From Tenacibaculum pacificus (GTDB lineage: Bacteria; Bacteroidota; Bacteroidia; Flavobacteriales; Flavobacteriaceae): DNA of 64,000 bases. Positions within the stretch are counted from its first letter, which is position 1; each line of letters begins with the position of its first letter. The translations under genes were made by a program, and so were the position numbers. The stretch lies in contig NZ_CP115917.1 of the NCBI RefSeq assembly GCF_027941775.1, forward strand, positions 2,151,001 through 2,215,000. Reading direction: 5' to 3'. Positions 1 to 8,218 of the stretch are shown here, in pieces. The notes under the pieces were generated by a model. The model did no database searches, was not told the DNA's origin, and saw only the letters and a program-made list of their open reading frames with translations.

Positions 1-1
1 A

Positions 2-1156
2 GAAGTACCTGCACAATACCAAACAATTAATAAAACTGTTTTAGGTAAAGATGCTGCTGTTGTTTCTACTCCTGAGTGTAATGAAAGTACTTCTCCTAAT
101 GGATGTGGTAATGCTACTTATACAAAAAGAGTTGTTAAAACACCTCCTACGACTAGAGTTGTTGATATCCCTGAAGTAACTAAAGTTATTAAGAAAAGAG
201 TTATGGTAACTCCTCCTACAACTAGAGCTATTGATGTTCCTGCTATAACTAAAGTTATCAAGAAAAGAGTTATGACAACTCCTCCTTCAACTAGAACTAT
301 AGCTATTCCTGAAGTAACTCAAACAGTAAAAAGAACTGTTATTACTCCTGAAACAACTAGAGTTGTTGAAATTCCTGAAATAACTAAAATAGTTAAGAAA
401 ACAGTTATGGTAACTCCTCCATCAACTAGAACAATAGCTATTCCTGAGGTAACAAAAATTATTAAGAAAAGAGTAATGGTAACTCCTCCAACTACAAGAG
501 TTATTGCCATTCCTGAAGTAACTACTACAATTGCAAGAGTTATTCCTGCGGTTACTACAACTAAAGTTATTGATATTCCTGAAGTAACTACTACATTACA
601 GAAAACTGTAATGGCTACTCCTCCTACATCTAAAGAGATTAAAGGAAAAGCTGTTTATAGAACTTTAAAGAAAACTGTTTTAGTAAAAGATGCTTGGAAA
701 GAAGAAATTCCTGTAGCTGCTAAATATAAATCAATTAGTCAAGAAGTATTAGTTTCTAAAGGTGGATTAACATCTTGGAAAGAAGTTGAATGTAAATTAG
801 TTGAAAATACTCTGTTACCAATTAACTGGAACTTAGGTAGTTCAACATTAACTTCTGGTGCTAAACGTTTAATTGATACTAGGTTATTACCAATTTTAAA
901 AACTGGTGTAGCTGCAGCTGTTGAATCTCATACAGATGCAAGAGGTAGTAATGTAAACAACCAATCTTTATCTGAAAAAAGAGCAAGATCAGTTGTAAAC
1001 TATTTAATCTCTAAAGGAGTTAATGCTAGTCAATTAACTGCTAACGGTTATGGTGAAAGTAAATTAACTAACAGATGTGCTGATGGTGTTTCTTGTACAG
1101 AACGTGAGCACGCTGCTAACCGTAGAACAACTTTTAGAGTTATTAATCAGAAATAA
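2..1156 (+). CDS. OmpA family protein with repeat stalk (5' end outside window)
   Basis: The frame is open to the left window edge, so the N-terminus is missing. The visible part has two sections. Up to about base 660 there are roughly eight imperfect copies of a ~23-residue unit with the signature TPPTTR, then IPEVTK, then KK and VM. The last ~105 residues are an OmpA C-terminal domain, with the conserved SHTDARGS segment, the NQSLSEKRA helix and a closing NRRTTFRV. In this family the OmpA domain binds peptidoglycan and anchors an outer-membrane protein. The repeats are probably a periplasmic stalk (inference). A strong terminator follows the stop within 35 bases. Confidence 0.9.
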   Translation, partial: EVPAQYQTINKTVLGKDAAVVSTPECNESTSPNGCGNATYTKRVVKTPPTTRVVDIPEVTKVIKKRVMVTPPTTRAIDVPAITKVIKKRVMTTPPSTRTIAIPEVTQTVKRTVITPETTRVVEIPEITKIVKKTVMVTPPSTRTIAIPEVTKIIKKRVMVTPPTTRVIAIPEVTTTIARVIPAVTTTKVIDIPEVTTTLQKTVMATPPTSKEIKGKAVYRTLKKTVLVKDAWKEEIPVAAKYKSISQEVLVSKGGLTSWKEVECKLVENTLLPINWNLGSSTLTSGAKRLIDTRLLPILKTGVAAAVESHTDARGSNVNNQSLSEKRARSVVNYLISKGVNASQLTANGYGESKLTNRCADGVSCTEREHAANRRTTFRVINQK

Positions 1157-1187
1157 TTCTGAATATTACTTCTAAAAAATAAATAAA

Positions 1188-1216
1188 AAAAACCGAGCTT
1201 ATGCTCGGTTTTTTGC
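1188..1216 (+). terminator. Rho-independent terminator of the OmpA gene
   Basis: Perfect 8-bp stem AACCGAGC/GCTCGGTT with a TTAT loop, followed by six T. It lies just after the OmpA stop. The preceding A-run means it could also stop transcripts arriving from the minus-strand yaiO-like gene. Confidence 0.85.
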
Positions 1217-1302
1217 TTTTAAAATAGTTTTTTATCGCTAAAAAATCGAATCTGTCAAACTAAATTTATTTCAGTTTCGCATCCTGATTTTCCGTAGTTT
1301 TA

Positions 1303-2571
1303 TCAAAAACGATATTTTAATCCAATATTTGCTTGTAATTGATTCCCTACTCTATTATTACTAAGTTCTTCTGTTAAATAACCAAGCCTTACTGATACGT
1401 TATAATTATGACCTACTGATTTTGTAGCTCCTAAATTTATATAATAAGAATTTAAATCTGGATTAGGTATAACCTGTGTAAATCTTGACGATTCATCAGG
1501 AGAAATACCTGTTCCTACTCTTAAAAATAAATAATCTTCGGCACTTTTATAATAATAACGAATATTTGCTTGATAATTCTGTATAAAATCATCACCTATT
1601 TTGGGTCCAATAAATACACGAGCATTTAAATAAAATTTATTTTGATAAGAAGTAACTCCAATTACATAAGATGTAAAATCATCTGTATTATAACTTAAAT
1701 AACGAAAACCAGCTTCAACCTCAAGCCACTTTAAAACAGTATAATATATTGATGATTTTATCCCTAAATTTTGAAAAAAATCTGATTTAGAAGAACCACT
1801 AACATTAACAAATCCATATGTTTTTTGATTAAATACAGGATACGATTCTAGCTCATATAAAAATGCATCATCAATAAAACGTTTGCTATGAGTTACACGT
1901 ACTCCTACTGAATGCATCCCTATAAAATTCATGTATTCTAATTGAGTAGTATGCCACGTTTTTTGAGTTGAGTATTCTTTTTTAAAAGTAGTTATATCGT
2001 AATAAACACCTATCTGATTCTTATTGATTTTTTTAAGAAGTAAACGATATCTATATTTTTGTTTATCATTTAATAGACGCTTACTTATTTTATACATTAC
2101 ATTTCTAGTACTTCGAATGTCTTTAAATCGAAAATAAGATTCGGCAACAAATAAATCAAAATCAGAATTATTCTTATAAAACACATCAACTTCATTAATA
2201 AAATCGGTGAGTCTTTTAGTCGTTTCAATTTTATTTAGCTGATTAAATACAAATCTTTTATAATCTTCAGATTTATCTAAAGATAAAAGTTTTAATAAAT
2301 CTTTTTTTGATGAATTTAAATCTTGTAACTGTTGAGATATTCTTATACGTAAAACACGAATATCAATATATTCAGGAGCTATATTAAGCGCCTTATTTAC
2401 TATTGAAAATGCTTTATTATATTCTTTATTTTTGTATAAATTATTAGCTTTATAATATAAAGAATCTACATTTACCGAAATATCTTGTGCTTGAATTATC
2501 GTTAAATAAAATAAACAAAAAACAGTTATTATTTTTCTAAAAAACACAATCTCTTTATCAAATATCATCAT
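1303..2571 (-). CDS. YaiO family outer-membrane beta-barrel protein
   Basis: 422 residues. A hydrophobic N-terminal segment ending IIQAQ looks like a signal peptide. TPR-like helices follow (residues ~35-110: YYKANNLYKNKEYNKAFS, ALNIAPEYIDIRVLR). The C-terminal half has alternating aromatic strands and ends in KYRF, as expected of an outer-membrane barrel. This TPR-plus-barrel layout matches the YaiO family. It is the last gene of the operon response regulator - HEAT - GT2 - YaiO, with 9 bases between it and the GT2 gene. In E. coli yaiO also lies near a GT2 gene (yaiP). An export-pore role for a polysaccharide is inference. The frame is intact, unlike the GT2 partner. Confidence 0.8.
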   Translation of the reverse strand: MMIFDKEIVFFRKIITVFCLFYLTIIQAQDISVNVDSLYYKANNLYKNKEYNKAFSIVNKALNIAPEYIDIRVLRIRISQQLQDLNSSKKDLLKLLSLDKSEDYKRFVFNQLNKIETTKRLTDFINEVDVFYKNNSDFDLFVAESYFRFKDIRSTRNVMYKISKRLLNDKQKYRYRLLLKKINKNQIGVYYDITTFKKEYSTQKTWHTTQLEYMNFIGMHSVGVRVTHSKRFIDDAFLYELESYPVFNQKTYGFVNVSGSSKSDFFQNLGIKSSIYYTVLKWLEVEAGFRYLSYNTDDFTSYVIGVTSYQNKFYLNARVFIGPKIGDDFIQNYQANIRYYYKSAEDYLFLRVGTGISPDESSRFTQVIPNPDLNSYYINLGATKSVGHNYNVSVRLGYLTEELSNNRVGNQLQANIGLKYRF

Positions 2572-2580
2572 TCGTATATT

Positions 2581-4015
2581 TTAACTTTCTTGGTTTTCTT
2601 CTTCATTAAAACCTTCTCTAGACATTGTTCCCCAACCTGTATCTATTTTAAATATCTTCTTAAAAAAACCTTTTAACTGCGCATATAACATTACAGGATG
2701 ACTATAAAAAGACTCTACATAAGAGGCTATTAATAATTGTAAAATCATTTTTGGTTTTGAGTAATGCTTATAGTGTATCGAATACATTAATATAGCAACA
2801 GTAGAAAATAAACATCCTAATAAATAAACAGCTATAGCCAAAAGAATTACAACTGGCCAATAAATAAAATCATTAACTATATAATATATTATATATAGCA
2901 TCCCTAAAAATTCTACTATAGGAACTCCTAATTCAAAGAAAACCCAATACGGAAAAAAGAACTTCCCCATATTACCATATTTTTTATTGAAAAATAACTT
3001 TCTATGTTTATACATTGTTTCCCATAAGCCACGCGCCCAACGATCTCACTGTGAAATGTAAATTTTAAAATCAGGAGGAGCCTCTGTCCAACATAAAACT
3101 TCAGGAATATAAACAACCCCTTATATGGTTCTTTTAAGTCTTCCATATGTTTTCGTAATCGTATACACAGCTCTAAATCTTCACCAATAGTATCTTTGTC
3201 AAGTCCACCAACTTCAAGTAATCGATGCCTAGAATACAAGCCAAAAGCTCCTGAAACTAGCATCAAACCATTAATGTGTCCCCAAGCCATACGACCTAAT
3301 AAAAAAGCTCTAATATATTCGACTATTTGTATACGTGGTAACATTTTTTTAGGCATTTTTACCTCTTTAAGAATACCATTTTTAATTACAGAATCATTTG
3401 CTAAACCAATAATACCACCACTCGCTATTACTTCTCTTTCTGTAGCTTGAATATAAGGACGCACCATTTTTAATAAAGCATCTTGTTCTATAATACAATC
3501 AGCATCAGTACATAATACCAAGTCTGATTTTGCGAAAATTATCCCACAATTAATAGCATCAGAACGCCCTCCATTTAGTTTATCTACTACTGTTAAATTA
3601 ACATATTTTGGAATTGAACTTTTATAAATTGTTTTAATTTCTTCACATGATATTCCTGTTGTATTTTTTTTAAAAGGAATTTCAATTAAATTAAAAACAT
3701 TTATTAATTGACTCATAGAATCATCACTACTTCCGTCATTTACTATGATTAATTCATAGAACGGATATTGTATCGACAATAATGATGTTACATTTGTTAT
3801 AATTGTTTTTCCTTCATTGTAAGCAGGTGCTATTAAACTTATAGAAGGTAAATCATGAGAACCTTTAATATAATGAACGTTTAAAAAAGTAGCCTTTTTT
3901 TTGATTTTTTAATAGCTTTTGATGCTAAAAAAATTAATAAGAAATAAATAAAAAAAATTAAAACACCGTAAATAAAAAAGAAGTATTCAATACTACTTCT
4001 AACAAAATAATCCAT
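2581..4015 (-). pseudogene. GT2 family membrane glycosyltransferase (YaiP-like), disrupted
   Basis: Reading from an ATG at 4015 gives a membrane segment (MDYFVRSSIEYFFFIYGVL), then GT2 motifs in other frames: ISLIAPAYNEGKTI, LIIVNDGSSDD, LCTDADC, GEDLELCIRLR, Q-x-DRW, and C-terminal membrane segments ending near SHPVMLYAQLKG. Three lesions break it. A frame change lies in an A8 run (3895-3902). A second lies at a GGGG run near 3120. A TGA at 3046-3048 falls exactly on the second position of the QxxRW motif. Family members polymerise or transfer sugars at the inner membrane. The two run-length lesions could be sequencing errors; the stop codon is harder to explain that way. It starts 22 bases after the HEAT gene. 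Confidence 0.8.
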
Positions 4016-4036
4016 AAACTAAGCTTATTTTTAACT

Positions 4037-4930
4037 TTAATACACTGCAGAAGATAAACTAGTATACTCTTCTACTTTCATAGTAGTATTATTACTTTTA
4101 TTTAAAAATTCAACTTCAATTGTTTTGATTTCATCAACAGATGTTTCTAAAACTCTTAAGGTTTCAACAGCTATATTTATTAACTTATAATTATTCGAAA
4201 AAAGTTGCTCTGTAACATAAGATTTATACTGTTCTAACCTAAAGTTTTTTATAATTCTGATTATTAATTCTATTACACTTTTATTTTCAGAAGCCAATGC
4301 CTTATTTAAATAAGCGAAATCTAACTCATCTTTGGTTTGTGCTAACTTTTCAATAATTCTGATTTGTTGCCACAATGAAATTTTTTTAGTTATATAAGGA
4401 AAAAAAGATAAGCTCCTCCACCCTAAAAAACTAACAATTGCTATTTGTGCTTCACGTCGTACTAAAGTGTTTTCATCATCTTTATAACGACTAATTATTT
4501 TAATGTTTTTTTCTAACTCAAATTCATAAGATAACCATATTGCTTTAGCTTTAACATACCAATTTTTGCTAAGCATTTTTTTAGCAAGTATATTATTTAC
4601 TCGTAAATATTTAAAAATTTTTTGAAATTTCTTCTTCTTAGAAAACTTTACAACACGATTAAATTTAACAAATATAGCTGCTGATCTCCAAAGATATTCT
4701 GAATCTTTTTTTAGGTGTTTTTTTAAACTTTTAAGCTTCTTTTCAGTTTCTTTTATTTCAACATTTGAATAAACGGAAATAATTCCTTCTAAAAATTCTT
4801 TTTCAAATTTTATTTTATTTTTAGCATGAACTTTTTTTTCTTTTATAAAAAAGATAATAAAACCCCATAATAAAACAAGTAAAAAAGATAAAACAGCTAC
4901 AATAATACATAGGATATTAAAGACACTCAT
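4037..4930 (-). CDS. Membrane-anchored HEAT-repeat protein
   Basis: 297 residues from the ATG at 4930. A longer frame from a TTG nine bases upstream is possible but less likely, because this ATG overlaps the response regulator stop as ATGA, the usual mark of translational coupling. One transmembrane helix (about residues 4-30, very hydrophobic) is followed by a lysine-rich cytoplasmic region. Helical repeats resemble HEAT units (KAKAIWLSYEFE, TLVRREAQIAIVSFLGW, SVIELIIRIIKNFRLE, LINIAVETLRVLET). HEAT repeats are protein-binding scaffolds. Placed between a receiver protein and a glycosyltransferase, it may link signalling to polysaccharide synthesis (inference). Confidence 0.7.
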   Translation of the reverse strand: MSVFNILCIIVAVLSFLLVLLWGFIIFFIKEKKVHAKNKIKFEKEFLEGIISVYSNVEIKETEKKLKSLKKHLKKDSEYLWRSAAIFVKFNRVVKFSKKKKFQKIFKYLRVNNILAKKMLSKNWYVKAKAIWLSYEFELEKNIKIISRYKDDENTLVRREAQIAIVSFLGWRSLSFFPYITKKISLWQQIRIIEKLAQTKDELDFAYLNKALASENKSVIELIIRIIKNFRLEQYKSYVTEQLFSNNYKLINIAVETLRVLETSVDEIKTIEVEFLNKSNNTTMKVEEYTSLSSAVY

Positions 4931-5226
4931 AAATAACAATTAATCGATTTTTGGATATCTAAAGAAGTAAAAGGAAAAGAAATAAAATCATTGATTCCTA
5001 TTTTTTTAGCAAGATGTACAATAACATCTTGATCTATTTCAGACATTACAACAATGGGTGATTCATTCGCCATTTTTTTTAAGTCTTCTAAATATTGAAA
5101 AGTAAAACTACCTTTCATTGCTGCATCAGTAATAATAAGATCGTATTTATTATCTTTAAGCGTTGTTACTGTTTCATCATATGAATTAGTAATTTTAAAA
5201 ATAGTGTTTACTGATGATAACATCAT
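4927..5226 (-). CDS. Response regulator receiver protein, N-terminus damaged
   Basis: 99 residues of a stand-alone receiver domain. The phospho-acceptor Asp sits in DLIITDAAM, followed by a switch-region Ser in PIVVMSEID; the usual C-terminal Lys is in HLAKKIGINDF. The first strand and its acidic pair are absent from this frame. They can be read upstream in another frame from a TTG at 5254 (KKSILIVNND). Even with a frame change, about ten residues of helix 1 and strand 2 are missing relative to normal receivers. The gene is therefore probably decayed, or misassembled here. It is the first gene of the HEAT/GT2/YaiO operon. Confidence 0.6.
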   Translation of the reverse strand: MMLSSVNTIFKITNSYDETVTTLKDNKYDLIITDAAMKGSFTFQYLEDLKKMANESPIVVMSEIDQDVIVHLAKKIGINDFISFPFTSLDIQKSINCYL

Positions 5227-5341
5227 TATTTACTATTAAAATACTCTTTTTCAATGTCTTATTAAATAAAGTGAAAACTATTTTTTAGTTTTATTAAATT
5301 CAAAAATAAAAGGGGAACTTTTATTTAAAAAGCACTAGAAA

Positions 5342-5383
5342 TTTATACTTGATATAATTCAAACCAATTATATCAAGTATAAA
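5342..5383. repeat. Perfect 18-bp inverted repeat (hairpin)
   Basis: Arms at 5342-5359 and 5366-5383 are exact reverse complements around CAAACC. It lies downstream of the DUF389 gene on the minus strand and upstream of the response regulator. No T-run follows on either strand, so it is not a canonical terminator. Confidence 0.75.
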
Positions 5384-5408
5384 ACAGTAATTTTTAGACA
5401 TGCAAATA

Positions 5409-5437
5409 TTCCTATTTAACTTTAAATTAAATAGGAA
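5409..5437. repeat. 11-bp inverted repeat (hairpin)
   Basis: Arms TTCCTATTTAA and TTAAATAGGAA are separated by 7 bases, 25 bases after the larger hairpin. Together the two make a double stem-loop between the DUF389 gene and the response regulator operon. It may be a processing or termination signal. Confidence 0.6.
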
Positions 5438-5477
5438 CATTCATTAATAAAACATTAATTTTATGTAAAAAGAAAGA

Positions 5478-6923
5478 CTATTTAACTAAATTTATTTCTA
5501 TTTTAAGTTCTTTTTGCAACCAATTTTTAAGTTCTTTTTCTTTGACCTTAATTATTGAATCAGAAATTTTAGAACTCCATTTAACTGATAATTCTGGAAT
5601 AGTATCAATCTTAATAAAGTCTTTTGAAGATAATCTTTTAGAAAAACTAATAGCTTTAATATCATTAAACCTAATTTTAGCTTCTTTTGCTATTTTACTA
5701 AATGGTACAGTATTTTTATCTCTATTTAAAGCCTCTTGTTCTATACTATTATTTAATGTTGAAATAGTTTTTTGTAAGTCTTGTATTTCTCTTTGTAATC
5801 CTTTAATAATATTATCTTTTTCATCTAAATCAACAATTGCTCTATCATAAGCATCAACTACTCTATCTACACTACGTGCTTTATTTTCATTTACAACTAA
5901 CTCGTAAACATCTAATTTAGGATATGTTTTTAATTCATTTCTTAAAAAAGTTTCTGTAGCATCTGTTACATCACCATTAAAAAACAAGCTGATTTTTTTA
6001 CTTTTCTTATCTATATTTTCTCGCTGTAACCATAAATCTTTATTAGCAAATACTTCATCTTTTAAAAATTTATCATAATTAGCTTTAACAACACTCTCTT
6101 TATAAACACTAACAAAAGTAAATATTGCAGGAACCATTACTAAAAAAGCAACAAAAGAAGCAATTTGTGCTATTCTTTTTCTTTTTTCAGAATTCACATA
6201 ACGAATCATTGTAAATCCTAATAATTTCAATACTACAAAAGTAGCTAATGCGATAAAAATAGTATTAATAGTAAACAGATACATTGCGCCAAAAAAGTAA
6301 TCAAAATTACCAATAGCCAAACCATACCCAGCTGTACATAAAGGTGGCATTAATGCCGTAGCAATTGCAACTCCAAAAATTACCGATGCTATTGTTCCTT
6401 TTTTTGTACGTGCTATAATTAAAGCTAAACCACCAAAAAAAGCAATTAATACATCTCTAATATCAGGTTTTACTCTACCTAATAATTCTGATGTTTCTTC
6501 TTTTAAAGGAAACAAAAAGAAAAACAAAAATGCTGTTAATAAACTTAAAACAATCATGGTTGCTAAATTTACCATTGATTTTTTTAAGGTGTCAATATCA
6601 TTAATAGCCAACGACATTCCTATTCCTAAAATAGGTCCCATTAATGGAGATATTAACATCGCTCCAATAACAACAGCTGTTGAATTTGCATTTAAACCAA
6701 TAGATGCAACGAATATTGAACAAATTAAAATCCAAGCTGTAGCACCTTTAAAAGGAATATCTACTTTTATCGCTTCAATAGTTGCTTCTTGATCCGTATC
6801 ATCACGAAAATCTAACAGCTCTACCAAAAACTTTTTAAAACTTTCCCATAAACCTTTTGCATCCTCATGAACAGCCTGTTTAGACTCCGCTACATTTTTA
6901 TCTTTATTTATCTTTTCTTCCAT
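5478..6923 (-). CDS. DUF389 (TIGR00341-type) membrane protein
   Basis: 481 residues. A polar N-terminal ~65 residues precedes about six hydrophobic segments. The family hallmarks are present: STAVVIGAMLISPLMGPILG, then DVLIAFFGGLALIIAR and GVAIATALMPPLCTAGYGL. The last ~200 residues are soluble and include a coiled coil (DEKDNIIKGLQREIQDLQ). DUF389 proteins are multi-pass inner-membrane proteins of uncertain function. The gene stands alone, with terminators on both sides. Its ATG follows the neighbouring terminator by about 60 bases. Confidence 0.88.
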   Translation of the reverse strand: MEEKINKDKNVAESKQAVHEDAKGLWESFKKFLVELLDFRDDTDQEATIEAIKVDIPFKGATAWILICSIFVASIGLNANSTAVVIGAMLISPLMGPILGIGMSLAINDIDTLKKSMVNLATMIVLSLLTAFLFFFLFPLKEETSELLGRVKPDIRDVLIAFFGGLALIIARTKKGTIASVIFGVAIATALMPPLCTAGYGLAIGNFDYFFGAMYLFTINTIFIALATFVVLKLLGFTMIRYVNSEKRKRIAQIASFVAFLVMVPAIFTFVSVYKESVVKANYDKFLKDEVFANKDLWLQRENIDKKSKKISLFFNGDVTDATETFLRNELKTYPKLDVYELVVNENKARSVDRVVDAYDRAIVDLDEKDNIIKGLQREIQDLQKTISTLNNSIEQEALNRDKNTVPFSKIAKEAKIRFNDIKAISFSKRLSSKDFIKIDTIPELSVKWSSKISDSIIKVKEKELKNWLQKELKIEINLVK

Positions 6924-6983
6924 ATATATTTATTTTTTATAACGCAGGAAAGATACAAAATTTCGCTTTATTTTATAAAAACA

Positions 6984-7016
6984 AAAAAGCTCGAAGAAAT
7001 ATCTTCGAGCTTTTTA
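6984..7016 (-). terminator. Terminator of the C1 peptidase gene
   Basis: Perfect stem AAGCTCGAAGA/TCTTCGAGCTT around AATA, with a T-run in the minus direction. It sits between the peptidase stop and the DUF389 start. Confidence 0.85.
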
Positions 7017-7037
7017 TTTATAATTTTAAAATAAAAG

Positions 7038-8153
7038 TTACTTAATGTTTAGTTTCTTTTTTAAACCTTTTGAAACTCCATCTTTATGTAATAATACAGA
7101 AATTGTTTTTAATTTAAAATAAGGGACAGACATATAAATATATCCTTTATTTCCTACTTTTGAACCCCAAGAATTTTTTACTTTGAAATACTTATTTCCT
7201 TTCTGATCTTTCATTAATCCGACAATGTGCATTAAATGATCATCCGTAGTATTAAAGTTTTCAAATTCTGATTGACGAAAACTTGGTGTAATATTCTTTT
7301 CTTTAACTAATTCAGTTAAACCTTTTTTACCTTCTGAACTGCTAGCAGGAATAATTGCAATACCATTTTTTGATGAAAATGTTTTTTCAGAAACATCACA
7401 ATCTAAAGCAATTGTATATCCTTTTTTAATAGCATTTTCTGTTACTGAAACTAATTCATCTAATGAAACATTATGAAATGCCCCGTTTGAAAAATTATCA
7501 GGAATATTCAATACAAATTCATCATACATTTTTGCACGCTGAAAAGAAGTTAATGAAACATAATTTTCAGGGTTAATTTTGATGTGTTCTGCAAAACTTT
7601 TTGGAGTATAACTAGCTCCATCAAAATTAAATGTTTTTTTATTTTCTCCTAAATAAACATCTAAAACACTTTCTGTTGCTTTTTTCCATCTAGGGCTTAA
7701 CTCTTTAGCTGGATTTTTAATGTAAGCGTTTAACATCGATTTTAAAACTTCAACAACCTCTGCATGATTATGTCTATCTTGACCAGCATCTAAACCTGAA
7801 AAAACTTGCTCAGGAGCTAACCCGTAATTTGCTACCGAATTAATTACATCGTGTGCTAAACCTCCTTGACTAAATTGTGCTTTTCCTTGACGATATAAAT
7901 AATTATTTGCTTTTTCTGAATACGTATTACGAACCGTATACATTTCTGATAAATCAATATTTTTACCTGTTAATCTTATAACTTCCGATTCTAAAAATGA
8001 AGTTGTTGAAAAACTCCAGCAAGTACCTGTACTTCCTTGACTTTTTACCTGAGTACTTTCTACGTCTTCTACTGTTTTGAATTTGTATTGTTGAGCTGTA
8101 ATTGAACCGATACTTAAAAAGCAAAAAGCGGCTCCGATAAACAAGTTTTTCAT
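7038..8153 (-). CDS. Secreted C1 family cysteine peptidase (bleomycin hydrolase/PepC-like)
   Basis: 371 residues. The signal peptide is MKNLFIGAAFCFLSIGSITA-QQ. The papain-fold catalytic set is visible: Gln and Cys in KSQGSTGTCWSFSTTSFLES (Cys at about residue 47), His in DHLMHIVGL, and Asn in YFKVKNSWGS. The spacing and the insert between Cys and His resemble bleomycin hydrolase / aminopeptidase C rather than plain papain. The signal peptide places it in the periplasm or outside the cell, so it probably trims peptides there. Monocistronic, with its own terminator. Confidence 0.88.
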   Translation of the reverse strand: MKNLFIGAAFCFLSIGSITAQQYKFKTVEDVESTQVKSQGSTGTCWSFSTTSFLESEVIRLTGKNIDLSEMYTVRNTYSEKANNYLYRQGKAQFSQGGLAHDVINSVANYGLAPEQVFSGLDAGQDRHNHAEVVEVLKSMLNAYIKNPAKELSPRWKKATESVLDVYLGENKKTFNFDGASYTPKSFAEHIKINPENYVSLTSFQRAKMYDEFVLNIPDNFSNGAFHNVSLDELVSVTENAIKKGYTIALDCDVSEKTFSSKNGIAIIPASSSEGKKGLTELVKEKNITPSFRQSEFENFNTTDDHLMHIVGLMKDQKGNKYFKVKNSWGSKVGNKGYIYMSVPYFKLKTISVLLHKDGVSKGLKKKLNIK

Positions 8154-8218
8154 GGAATAAATTTAAGTTAGACGAGCAATTTACTATTTTTTAACAGAAT
8201 ATTAAAAATTTAGACATA

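Noticed and set aside
3046-3048. TGA as a recoded codon (selenocysteine or Trp) in the GT2 gene
   Set aside because: No selenocysteine machinery or SECIS-like context is seen, other genes use TGA as stop, and the motif position normally holds Arg.
5399-5402. CATG as an always-disrupted site
   Set aside because: This and several other CATG sites are intact, including one (17530) with almost the same flanks as a broken one, so context alone does not decide.
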